From Amphirosellinia nigrospora (Eukaryota > Ascomycota > Sordariomycetes > Xylariales > Xylariaceae), in the NCBI GenBank assembly GCA_004123355.1, contig SCHM01000002.1, positions 9,335,569 to 9,399,568 on the forward strand: a DNA stretch of 64,000 bases. Reading direction: 5' to 3'. Position 1 is the first letter of the stretch. Every line of letters begins with the position of its first letter. A program made the translations under genes and the position numbers. A model generated the notes under the pieces. It was not told where the DNA came from and ran no database searches. It saw only the letters and a list, made by a program, of their open reading frames with translations. Positions 1 through 11,117 of the stretch are shown piece by piece.

Positions 1-435
1 AGCTAGCCAGCTACCTTTCATATCTTATCGAATCATATCGGGGAACGCTCTTCTTTGTATGGTATAGTGAGACGGCCGGAAGTGAGGTAAGAATCAGTAA
101 GAATTAATAAGACAAAGTCGCGTACCCCCGAGTCATAGCGGCTCCGGGCCCAGGCGGAGGGGAAGATAAAGACCAAACTATTGAGCAGCGTGGAGTCGGC
201 CCAACCCCAAATCTCCACAACCAAACACCGATCGACCGCGGAGTTTCTAGGTGGGGGGTTGCATGTGGCTGGCCTAGCTAACCCCGATTCTTACAAACTT
301 CGTATATCAGCTATAGCGCTGTTCATCTCGAAAATCATCAAATAATACCGAAGGCTCCCCACCGTCTTGTCCCATGCGTCGCTCTTGTGCTTGAGAGAGA
401 GAGCCTGTGTGCGTGTGATAGACCATCTCGGAGTC

Positions 436-3323
436 ATGGAGCAGAAACAGCCCTCTGGCCCGCCTCAGAGCCGGCAGAAGATGAACTACGCTTGCGAGGC
501 CTGCCGTGCGGCCAAGACAAGGTGCCAAACGGGGCCTCAGCCCGATATCTGCAAGAGGTATGGCGGCTTCTTCCCTCTCCTCTCCGTAAGCCGGGTTTGG
601 CGCTGTGGTTTACCCGACAGGGTAAAAATAACCCGCCGTACTGGTTGCGCCTCACTAACAAATGTATACAAATCTCAGATGCTCCGAGTTCAAGCGGGAA
701 TGTATTTTTCGCACGGGTCCCCGAACCCGACGGCCCAAAGCTGCAATGCGGGCGTGAGCACACCCTCATGTTCTCTCTATCTTCTTTAGCTCCTCTTCCC
801 ATTTTCTTGCCGTCTTGTTCTTAAATTTACCTTGCATCTCCCGTCTCCTTCTCCTCCCACTCGGTTCGCCTCGATATGTCATGTAATCTCCTCATACCGA
901 AGCTTAACTAGATACCATAGAGACTCTGAGGCAGCTGCCCTCCCTCCACCGCCTGGTCCTAGCAAGACCTTTAGCATCGACTTCAAATTGCCAGTAGAGG
1001 AAGAGCCCAACAACAACTTCGAGGAGTTGCGGCAACAGCATGAGCGTTTCATAGAGAACCTCGTCATCAATAGCGGAGATGAAGAGGATGGGCAACAGTT
1101 GAACGAAGACTTTCCGACACTGGCCAGAGGCAGCAACATGCCCGAACACAAAATCTTCAGCTTTAATGACATGACTGCGCCGCCCATGTCGCTCACGCTG
1201 ACCGGGATGAACTCGTCCTGGGCTAAATCTACAGAATACCGGGCGACCCAGAAATCGAAGCCCATGCTAAACCTCGGCATCAAGCCGCAGTTCAACCTCG
1301 ACAGCGCGATGAAGCTCCTCGTCTCGTTCCGCTCTATGCTACCTAACCTGCCATTTCTCGTGCTGCCCGAAGACGCGGATGTAAGGTCGCTGGCGAGGAG
1401 CTCGCCTTTCGTCTTGCTGGCTATCCTCGCCGTGACGAGCTGCTCAAGTAGTCTTCAGGGTCACAGCCTGTACGACGAGGAGTTCCGCAAGGTCCTCGGT
1501 CTTAAATTCGTCGCAGGCGGCGAGCGATCTTTAGAGTTGTTGCAAGGGGTATTGATATATTGCTCTTGGTAAGTTCAAACATTGCCACTCGTTGGTCTTT
1601 AATAACGTACTGTGAATGTGGACGACGTGGGGAAGACCTGGAAGGAAGGGGAGATGAAGTAGTGATTGATTAAGCTCGAAGACTTCGCTGACTTCGGTAT
1701 TCGGGCAGGTACCCTTTTCACCTCCGCCCAAAAAACAGACAGTCTTTCCAATATCTTCGGATGGCAGTAGATATAGTGCATGATCTCGAAATGGAACAAT
1801 CGCCGGAGCTTGCTTTTCTATATCCAACAGGGCCCGAACGGCGCGCTCGTAAACTGGACGACATCCGTGCTCTCCTGGGTTGCTATTACGCCATGTCTAC
1901 GTAAGCTTCTTCCAACTCACTTCCTGTGGAGTCTTCATCCCGACGCCCTGGGTAATATTTATTTCCGTAATCTAATTATAACGACGATAGATTTTCGGTG
2001 ACATGGGGAAAATCCACCTCTGCTTTGCGGTATGGCCCGCAAATTGCGCGGTGCGCTGAGGTGTTGGAGCAGAATAGCAACCTGGAGCAGGATCATCATC
2101 TCGCGTGGATGGTACGTTTACAGTATGTCTTTGAGGAGCTCATCGAGTCACAGCGCAATTTCGAGCGCGGGTCTCAGGACCACCAAAGCGAGATGCAACG
2201 AAACCTCATCCGCGCCGGTCTGGAGGCGCAATTCCGGGGTTTCATGCTGAAGATGCCAGAGCAATATGCCTCGATGAGTAAGTCGGAATTTCTTAAAATA
2301 TTACATGTCTTTGTGTCCCCGTTTCATTTACCTACACACACCCTGATATGCCGGGGCCGAAAAGATAGAATAATCTCGATTCCGGGGATCTAATTAAATC
2401 ACGCTAACCCGACATTATAGCAAGCATCCTCTAGTATCCCAAATGACAGAAGCCTTTATCCTCACGCCGCCCCTATTTCGCATCCCGCGAAGGTGGCTTC
2501 GAACGCCACCGAAACCGTTACCGCTGACCGCCTACTCGGCACGACGCACCAATCCGTGCAATCTTGGACAAGATCACGTCCCTAACGCCGGAACAATTCG
2601 GCGGGCTCAGCGGCGCCGACTACGGGCGTTTCATCGTAGCCGTGATCATCTCGTACCGGCTTTCGTTCCCGCTGCTGAATATATGTCGCGGCTACGACGT
2701 CGCGCAAGGGCGGCGGGTCCCTCGACCTGGGGGAGATGTTGCGGAAGTTGGTGGGAACCCCGGCCGACGAAGCTCAGGGGGAAGTAGACTCGGGAAGTGA
2801 CAGGAAGCAGAAGGGAGTCGCTGCGAGTCCGAGAAAAGCGAAGAAAAGCGACGCTGTCTCTGCTCTCAGGATCGTAATGCAGTCCGTGAAGCTCAAGTTC
2901 GAGGAAAAGAGTGCGGCGTTCGACGCCGTGCCGGCTGGTGGGGAGGTGGCTGGCAGCAATCTTTCGTCCGTGTGTCCGATGCTCAACGGCTCTTTGAACC
3001 AATACATCCCGCTGTGGTCGGGACAGCCACAGGGTGCCGAGGCAGAGGGACTGCAAAGTGTCGGGTCTTATGCAACAAGCCAAACGGGTAGCTCAGCGGT
3101 GGCTACAGATCCATTATCGGCTAGTATTGGAGTCAATTCCACGACTCCATTTGTCGGGCCAATGGGGCAGATGGGGCTAGGTGCCGAACAATTTGAGGAT
3201 AAGACGTTGATGTACCATGATCTTTGGGCTACTATGACCATGGGTTGGGCGGGTGATATGGGTGAAATCAACATGGAGGATATTGGAAATACAGGGTATG
3301 GTGATATGCTGGATCACCCTTGA
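436..3323 (+). CDS. Zn2Cys6 fungal transcription factor, C-terminal part split over frames
   Basis: Probable nuclear DNA-binding regulator. The N-terminus carries a complete binuclear zinc cluster (C-x2-C-x6-C-x8-C-x2-C-x6-C) beginning CEACRAAKTRC and ending CSEFKREC; an intron splits it between the fourth and fifth cysteines. Exons that keep phase are 436-557, 679-753, 912-1568, 1709-1900 and 1991-2277. The middle has the usual fungal transcription-factor region (YPFHLRPKNRQSFQYLRMAV, then DIVHDLEMEQ and IRALLGCYYAMST). After about 2400 the expected C-terminal helices are readable only by changing frame about three times (near 2465, 2560 and 2720), after which an open frame runs to the stop at 3321-3323. 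The Met at 436 was chosen because it places the zinc cluster at residue 18. Target genes cannot be read from sequence. The family is certain; whether the C-terminus is genuinely broken or mis-sequenced is not. Confidence 0.85.
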
Positions 3324-3928
3324 TCATCTCTTTTTATGGCGCAATGTTCTTAGGCGCACTCTCAGCACTTGTACAGCCCTTGAATACTTTACCACGGCTT
3401 TTGGGCGTATATATGAACTCTGTAATATTCATTAGCTATCAAATTCAACTAGCTCCCGAGCGTTACCAAAAGAAAGGCAATAATAGGAAACTTACCCTTC
3501 CGAATAGGCATGGATCTTTGTATTCTGGATATCTCGCTTGACCAGCTCTAGGTACTAGAATACTCAGCGTCAGTTGATATCATTCACAGCACGACCGACG
3601 AGGTCTCAGAAGCTTGATCTCCCCGAAAAAAAAGAAGCTGCGGAGATAAAACCAAACGTCTGCCAAGATTTACTTACTTCTTTTACTCTCTTCGCCTCCC
3701 AGCCCAAAACCCGCGTGAAGAGAGCCATGGACATGGGCTCGAGCATACCCAAGACATTGTGCTGTAGCAGGAGACTAAGGTGCTTATTATGCTTGCCCTT
3801 GACCCAGGGGCTCACTGCGGGGTGCTCGGAGTTAGTCAACCATCAATTTCGAGTTGAATCTTCTTCAGCCTGTTCTGTCATAGGGTTTTCAAAAAAAAAA
3901 AAAGGGGGACCGGGGGGGGACGAGAATT
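3324..3928. other. Intergenic, convergent gene ends
   Basis: Space between the transcription factor (+) and the methyltransferase (-), so it should hold both 3' ends. It contains an A-run followed by G-runs (about 3889-3920). No coding signal that I trust; the 293-residue open frame across it on + overlaps the methyltransferase antisense and looks accidental. Confidence 0.6.
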
Positions 3929-5531
3929 CTACGCACGAGCAATGGCCTCACGCCTCTCCGTCACGTTCACGAACCCAAGCTCACCCAGCATCTGCGCGTA
4001 CCGCGTCGCGACGTCCCAGTTCCGCCCGCGAGCCTCGCGGCCTCCATGACCTTGTCGCACCACAGCTGCAGCGCGCAGCCCTCCGGCGGCGGGGTCAGGA
4101 ACTGGAAGGGCAGGACCGGGTCGCGGATCTCGATGAAGCCGCCGGGCGCGAGGGAGCGGTACGCTTCCGCGAGGACGGCGCGGGGGTTCTTGAAACAGGT
4201 TATCATGGCGCGCACTACGTACGCAACAATTGCATGTCAGTACTCTTATTCCGGTTTTTCCCCCCCCCCCGAGGCCACTTTGGGGGCTATGAGAGTTCGC
4301 TTTGGGGCGAAAGCATAGGTAGTCTAGTTGGAATGGATGATGGGTGTGTGCTCATGGCGTTGCTATCGATGTTTACTACTCACTATGAACCAAGTCGAAG
4401 CGCTGCCGGAAGCTCCATTCGTCCTCGGCGTCGCATATTTCGAAGGAGACATTAGGTGGTGCGCTGGGCGCCGGCCTGTTAGAAAACGTAGGAGATGAAT
4501 TGGGCTGGGCAGGGCAAAGCAGACGTCTGATTCTCGCTTTGAAAACATACTAGCTTGGTTGAATAGGGCTCAAATCTATGCCGACTACATGGGCACCGGG
4601 GTGTTCGAGACCTTTACTCAAAAAATCAGTTCAGTTCCATGTGCTCAATTCGCTTCGTCGTGCATACGACTCGGATATCGTCACTTACCAACTTCAACGG
4701 CCCATATCCCCGTCCCCGTACCGACATCGAGGACATTCTTGAGGCGGTCTCCTGTGGGCGATAGGTAGAGCTTTCCATTTAAAACTGCCGTGTATAACTG
4801 ATGTTGATAGTCTAGCAGTTCGTGAGTATACAATCTACAGAACGTTCACCCGCGGGCCTTAAGGTTCTCTACCTAGTCTATTTTGTTCTTTCTGATGAAT
4901 AGTCAGTATCGCGGTTTGCTTTGTGGAATTTTTTTGAGTTTTTGTTACCTCGTCGTTTGGCAAAAGGTATTTGCCCTCTTTAAACCGGTGATATGTGCGC
5001 CCGTTCTCTACTACAGGGTCGTATATACTGCTTGTGAGACTTTGAGTCGACGAACTACGATTGTAACGTGTAAGTAAGGGTCCTGAGTCGACAATATAAA
5101 AAATGTAGCGTTTTGGGCCTTGGTTACTTACAACATGCTCATGCCGCCTAAGGCAGAGTCACTATCCCAGTCTGAATTCTACACGACCACACGTAAAAAC
5201 ACGATACTGTTAGCTTTATGTTCTGTCGACCATGCTTTGTAAAATCATGATTCAAACCCGGATATGAATTCGTCACGGGTGGTGAAGTTGAGATTAACGA
5301 GAAACCCCCTCTACACACTACTACCATGAAACAGCGTGACCGAATGCAGATGGCAAGGACTACCAACGCAAGGGTAAACCATGGAATCCATAGCAGTGAA
5401 AACTGAAATAGGCACTAACATCGCGAACCTCATCAACCTCCAGCTGATCCCGCTGCTGCGCTTCCCTTCGCCGTGGGCCTGTGGGTTCTCGGGGTCCGTG
5501 CCGATCACATCCACCCGGTTCGCTTCCGAGG
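3929..5531 (-). CDS. LaeA/UMTA-type SAM-dependent methyltransferase
   Basis: Class I methyltransferase of the large fungal LaeA-like family; the substrate is not deducible. Reading the minus strand, I see ENGRTYHRFKEGKY followed by LLPNDE (exon 5054-4949), the QHQLYTAVLNGKLYLSP block, then SAM motif I VLDVGTGTGIWAVEV (exon ending 4689), GIDLSPIQPS (4611-4551), PPNVSFEICDAEDEW (4463-4384) and the post-I region YRSLAPGGFIEI (4214-3929). Introns at 4215-4383, 4464-4550 and 4612-4688 join in phase. A small upstream exon at 5161-5132 also fits, and the Met at 5531 is a plausible N-terminus. The join between 4949 and 4811 is not resolved. In the last exon the frame changes by one base near 4025 (LAG to RNWDVATRYAQML), after which the expected C-terminus ends at 3929. 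LaeA itself is a regulator of secondary metabolism, but most paralogues are uncharacterised. Confidence 0.85.
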
Positions 5532-5571
5532 TCATCGTGTTACCTACTTTAAGGGAAGGTAAATAGCGCAA

Positions 5572-6818
5572 GAGAGAACAAAAAACCGGTAACTAAATTA
5601 ATTCGGGTCTAATAAAAAAAAATCCGTTTTTAATCTGATCTACGGGGTTTGGATAGAGGTAAGAAATACGGGATGTTTAGTTTAGAAAGTCGCGTAGTGG
5701 AGGAGACACAACGCCTCCCGAGCGAAAAAGCGGCCAGGGGAACAATATACACCACACTACCTACGCTACGAGGAATCCTACACTACCCATTTCATCCGAG
5801 GTGGAGGGAGCGAGTGGGGGGTTGCGATATATCGCCCTAGCCGATCACGTACTAAGCGGATAGATAATACACATGAAGCGTCCAAGGGCTAGATCGTATG
5901 TATTACTAGTGTAGCGAGCCTATGCAGAACCATCGAGCTTAGAAGGGGGAGCGGCGCCATGAAGGTGATCACCGCTACATGCGGCCCAGTCATGCGACGG
6001 GGACCCGAGCGCTAGGTATCCCGATCGCTTAGCGCCGTAACAGGGGGGAGGGGGGAGGTGAGAGAGACCACGTGTGCCGAACCGACAATAGTTTGACGTA
6101 CCTTACATATACATGATGTATAATAGTAGATGGTCAAATTCCCCTGCAAGCGACCGTTTCTGCGGCCCTGGTTAGCGAAAGACGGAAGAGGAATTGGATC
6201 ATCCTCGAAATAAGCAGGTGCCCAATTCGTCATATATACTCCACGTCGGATCCTCATCTGCATGATGCTAGGTTGACAGGTTACCTAATCTAGTAGGGAG
6301 GAGTATATGAATGGTAGAGACTTAGCGATACTTCAGCAACTTCTCTAGCATTGGTCATAAAGAGGTGATATAGATTTATTCCTCTATCGGTACTGTGCTC
6401 TATCCTACACCAGTTAACCCATTTTACAATTACCTAAGTGTGTTGTACAAAGACGCACGACAAGGATTCTCACGGTGGTCAGAATAGTTACAATTTATGT
6501 GGTAAACTAGTCTAACATTAGACTATGCTCTCTGTAAAAGATAGAAAGTAATCTGAAGCCTTTTGCGCTAGAATCTAAGACTAATAAGCAACGCTAGGCG
6601 CCCGGGGAATTCCGGCGCGCTGAAGCTAACGGTATTAGGCGTCGTGCTATGGTATCACCTTTGTGATGATGTTTGCAACAAAGATGTTGGTTACAACCAG
6701 GGTCTAGACATGCCGGCAAGCCTATAAGAGTACCTAAAGGTACCCGTAGGTTGCAAGAATTCACGCCTTATCTTCATCTGATCACCAGCCTAGTCAAAGC
6801 CACGCCACCACCATGGTC
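5572..6818. other. Gene-free, AT-rich stretch
   Basis: No open frame with family features on either strand. Composition is AT-rich with many TA steps around 6240-6560. It lies between the divergent start of the methyltransferase and the 3' end of the SGNH gene. It may include old repeat remains, but I recognise no element. Confidence 0.5.
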
Positions 6819-8210
6819 TCACGTTTCCAGTAAGTTCAGCCAGTTCACCACCATCATGGCCTTCAGCAGGTTACCCCGCAGATCCATGTGTACGCCATCG
6901 TACAAGTTTGCCTGGATCGACATGTTCCAGGTCCCGAGGTGATCGATCCTCTGTCTAGCGGCCTCTTGTGCCATGGTGTGCTCGAAGCGGATAAGGGCCT
7001 TGTTGCCCTGCGTGACAAGAAATTGGTCCGGCTTCTTATCACCCGCTGCGTTGGGCGTCAGCAAGAGGATTGGCATGTTCCTACCTAGTCGCAATGTCCT
7101 AAGGTGCGTGCGGAGCCTTAGCTTCGAGTCGATTACTTTGAGCACTGTCTCGAGCCACGCTTTCGATTTGTCTATTTCGAGGTCGTTCCATAGTCCATGG
7201 CCGAGGATGAATGCCTTCCGGGAGCTCGGATTTGCGTTTATTGCCAGCTCAAGACGCTCCAGCTCAGCATCTTCGATGGGATAACGAACCATTTGCTCCA
7301 CTAGGTTGCGTTAGCATTATGACAAGCTGTTGACAACTGTGAGGTTTTTGTGTGAGGCAAGCATACTTCGGAGGTCAGTTGACCAACCCGGTAGCAGACG
7401 TGGGCAGGCCAAACTCAAGGGATCATGCTTGATGACGTCCTCCGTCTTGTAGATGCCTTGGACTGAACAATCAGTAACATCGAATTGATCATTACAGAAA
7501 CACCGCTCCCTGATTCCGTGTGTTAGATTAGCATCGCCAAATTCCCGGTAGGATCTATTCCTCACCTTTCTCGGGCGTCAAAATTCCAATCAGTGACGCC
7601 ACCGGAACCTAAATTCTCACGCACAATGATGTTGAGTGCGCCAATGACATGCCGTAACATGGAGTCACCAATGAGAACAACCTGAGAGAACCGTCCTAGG
7701 ATGTCACATACTTCTTCCGTGGTATACCACAGCATGTCGCAGCCTCGAGGGATATAAGGTGCGTCTCTGCCGATCCGACCGCCCCCCGACATGGCTGCAA
7801 GCATAGAGGTTCTAGTGGGACAGATCGGGTCATACGGACGGTGAAGCTCGAGGGATGAAATATTGCATTCTTCGCCGAAATGCTTGTATCCGGCAAATGC
7901 ATTTGAGAATTCATTGGGTCGTGATGGCGGGTTTACGCCGAGGGGGAAATCACACCTGATTGCTTCATTCCGCGCTCCTTCGTTCCTAGACTTGAAGTAC
8001 GCCGTCTGGGGACTGAAGTACTATGATAAGGATTATGGCTATTAACAAGCAGCCCAGCCTAACACAAAGTCGGCCGAGCTTTCGGGGTACTGCCGGCCAC
8101 TCAATGCACCTCCTGGTCGGTGGGGGCGAAGGTAGGGGCATCGAATTGGTCTCGGAACTCGAACGGTGGGATGACTGCCTCTGCGGTCTCTTGTCTCTGA
8201 ACCTGTACAT
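6819..8210 (-). CDS. SGNH/PC-esterase-like type II membrane protein
   Basis: Predicted surface or secretory-pathway esterase/acyltransferase-like protein. The catalytic-type block is VVLIGDSMLRHVIGAL (GDS nucleophile motif, near 7680) and the C-terminal block is YDGVHMDLRGNLLKAMM (D-x2-H motif, near 6890), together the pair that marks SGNH hydrolases of the PC-esterase/TBL kind. Exons in phase: about 8000-7566, 7509-7367 and 7300-6819, with introns 7510-7565 and 7301-7366 (donor GTATGC, branch GCTAAC). Upstream, a basic N-terminus followed by the hydrophobic stretch CLLIAIILIIVL (near 8040) looks like a signal anchor. That segment and the downstream exon are one base out of register, so either a small intron near 8000-8045 or an indel remains unresolved. 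The interior matches conserved fungal proteins of unknown function from memory (FILGHGLWNDLE, LTPNAAG). Substrate unknown. Confidence 0.72.
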
Positions 8211-10089
8211 CCCGTCTTCGTCGGTGGGTGGCCAGAGGAGACCCCTGGCGTCCCTACTGAATCCGGCAACAGAATCCTACAAGTCGCTAAAGAAACCCAT
8301 GGCAACTGGGGCGATCAGCACGGTTTTCAACAGAAGGTGATGGATGCACCAGCAAACGGGAAGAAAAGCCAGAGGTGTGATCTAGAAGATGCGAGGGAGG
8401 GAATGGTGAACTGGCTTAGTACCCAGTAGGTAATTGTTGGTGCTGACGTCCAAGGCCCATTTTGTGGTTGTCACTTCTGTGAATGTGAGTTGACATCTCC
8501 CAAAGAGGGATTGCGCCTGGCCAAAATACTGACATGTCATGTCCAAAGGTAAGTAAGTAGGAGGCCCCTTCCATAACTTTGGGAAGCGCTCGGAGTTGCA
8601 CCATTACCTGTACACCATGCACCATGCACTACCTAGGTATGCACTGCGCCGCAACTGCAGCCTCATTCCTCCAGCCAGGCCGCTTCCTCGGTGTGTGTAG
8701 CTGCCGCTACTTCCACAAGGAAGGGAGATGGATGGTGGAGGCTTCGCCTCAACTCGTCAATTATGTAAGGCATTAATATGAGTAGTTGTCTGGATCATCT
8801 GGTCGCCGTGACGGTATCTCCCGTCACACTGTTTCGGATCCAGCTGACTAGGCCATGTCTTATCGAAACATGTAGGAGTCAACTCGTTGCGACGCAAGAT
8901 GCAAGCCAGCAACAAAATGAATAAGACGATTTACACCACCTGTTTAAGGCGTATCTTGGGCTGCCTGATGCTCCAACAGAGGCCTCAAATGAGCTAGTCT
9001 GTAGATTCAAATGCATATATAACTATTCAGCCTAAGCTATTCGTATGACATTTCTTTCCAGCCAGGATGGAAAAGATTTGTTTGTTGAGTTTTAGACTAG
9101 ACATTGGGAATATGGTTAGCTCGATACGCGCGGATTACGGTTTTCACCTGAATGTGCAAATTTACGATAGATAGAGCCTTTGACAAGGATAACAAACATC
9201 ACACAAGTTCACACCGCCACGCTTAATTTCCTCCATCCAATCAAAAACCTCGCAAGAACACACGCAAACACATTCACCTGATGTGGCCGTTGGGCCCCTT
9301 TTGTTCAACTTCAATCAGTAAGGGGCGATCGGAACACCGCGGTCTGGCGAAGATTAGAGTAGCCTTGCGTTGTTTTAGTGCTCTCTTATCGGGATGTGCC
9401 GCATGTAAGTAGGCAACAGCGCTATGTAGGTCAGAGCCCTTGCTGGTCTCCCGCCGGTATCAAGGGAAAAGGCTGCCAGTCCCCCCTCCTTTATTACAAT
9501 AACTTTGACGTAATGTGGTTGGATTGGAACCCCAAACCCAAAAATTCACGAGGAAGTGGTCAGTGATTGGATGGTGTGTGAATCCTATCAAGCCTCAGTA
9601 AGGTCTGAAATGATAAGCAGCAGGCAAAACGGGGCGTTGTCGCTCACCTCTTGGTCGACATTCTTTAATCGGTTAGTTTCAGATACCGCTGCTGATCTAG
9701 AAGGATTCTAGATAGACTCTTTTCGTTCTGGGAAAGTCGGAAATGATTGCGGTGAAGCATCACTGGGTTGGCTGTTCAGATCGCTAGTCTACAAATGTGA
9801 GTAGTGCAAGTATCCTGTAATGCTGGGTGTCTCGGGAATAGCCTCAACGCTCTTCCTAGTGGTCATAAAAGCGCGTTACCCCAGGCCTGTCTGGGGTTCG
9901 CTTAGGAGACACCAAATACTTGGATCCTGACGTGGATAAGTACCGCCAACGTGGTTTGCTTACGGTCCGGTCGAAAATGTTAGAACCAGCTAGTCTGGGG
10001 CCCACAAGGATGCCTCCCTGTCACGATTCCTGGCGCGTGGTACGGTAGTCTAGTGCACATAAGTAGTACACTACCTACAATGTACATAT
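8211..10089. other. Gene-poor stretch
   Basis: Only short accidental frames. Contains a copy of the ACCTAGGTAT palindrome-like motif at 8631-8640. Likely the promoter side of the SGNH gene at its left end; nothing else is supported. Confidence 0.5.
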
Positions 10090-11117
10090 CTAGAGCCCTT
10101 GTCGATGCGCGAATTGCTTCTCATTATCTCCCCGGCAGCGTGAGCAATCTCGCGGCTGATGGAACAGTTGGTTATCGAAGTTGAACAAATGTAGTTGGTG
10201 ATATGGAGTACTTGCACAAGGATTGGAGGAAAATGCGGCGTTTATATCACATGGCAAACAACCTGTGACATCGAGTACCCTCTGTGTTCGCCAAACGCCA
10301 CGAAGAGACCTTGTCTGAGGGTCTTCATGCATCGTCACATCTGTTGTTTCGCAAGGCGGGCTTCGAAGGTCGCGACAACAAGGATTACTTCGCCAATAGC
10401 GAGCGAGTAATCGTTGGTGGGCCAAGTACTGCCTTTGCCAATGATAGATATTCCCAGACCACCACCCATTGTTCCTGTTGTGTACGCGAGGCATGGAGAC
10501 TGACGAGTCATCAATGCAACCAGGCAAAGGCCTACTGAGTATAAATCTTCTATCTCGATCGAGATAGCTTGTTTGACTTGCGTCTGCGCACACACACACA
10601 CACACGATGTGACTCTCCTAGGTGCTGCCGTGCATAATTTCTTGCAGCCTTGTCCATCCACTACGACGCGGTGCCCGGGTAGGGCTTGGAGGGGTCGATC
10701 CAGTTGTCGAATTAATTTATCCTTTGCAACCTCCACGACCTCGGGCGTCCAGCTGATTCCAAAATTAGTAGTATTGCGACGCATACTGCCTCTCAGCACA
10801 CCCATTGTTGTTACCTTGGTAGTTAGGACTCGGAGGTTTCACTGGCACCCAAGTCAACCAAGCTTTAGTTGGGATATCAAAGCTTTAGTGCTTATGAAAA
10901 ACTGGCAAGCACGAATCGGGTGGCTTTCCTCATTATACCTTGTGCCAGGGTGAGTGATCATTTCAGCCACGGATGTTACTTTCTGATAGTACGACTTGGT
11001 TGAGACGACGCAATATCTTTGCAGCTCGTTCAATAGAGACAACGTCATGCTGTACCACTCTCTAGAAATGAACAATGGATTAAAGCTGGGACCCCATTGG
11101 AGGGGAGGTCCCAGCAT
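10090..11117 (-). CDS. Unrecognised coding-looking segment, possibly decayed
   Basis: Several minus-strand frames have protein-like composition: SWTPEVVEVAKDKLIRQL and VVVDGQGCKKLC (within 10805-10620), EIEDLYSVGLCLVALM and GEVILVVATFEARLAKQQM (down to 10335), and STKSYYQKVTSVAEMITHPG (about 11000). They lie in order on one strand and could be exons of one gene, but I cannot join them into a consistent model, and I do not recognise the family. A (CA)n microsatellite at 10588-10605 lies inside it. It may equally be chance or a relic. Confidence 0.3.
10588..10605. repeat. (CA)n microsatellite
   Basis: Uninterrupted CA dinucleotide run of about nine units. Confidence 0.9.

Noticed and set aside
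3574-4455. 293-residue plus-strand open frame
   Set aside because: It lies antisense to the methyltransferase exons, has low-quality composition and runs through homopolymers; the minus strand carries clear SAM-methyltransferase motifs.
5330-5400. A plus-strand methyltransferase-like peptide (NADGKDYQRKGK)
   Set aside because: Resembles the family's ENGRxYxRxKxG motif, but the true motif is on the minus strand at 4949-5054 in the correct gene order; the plus-strand match is chance.
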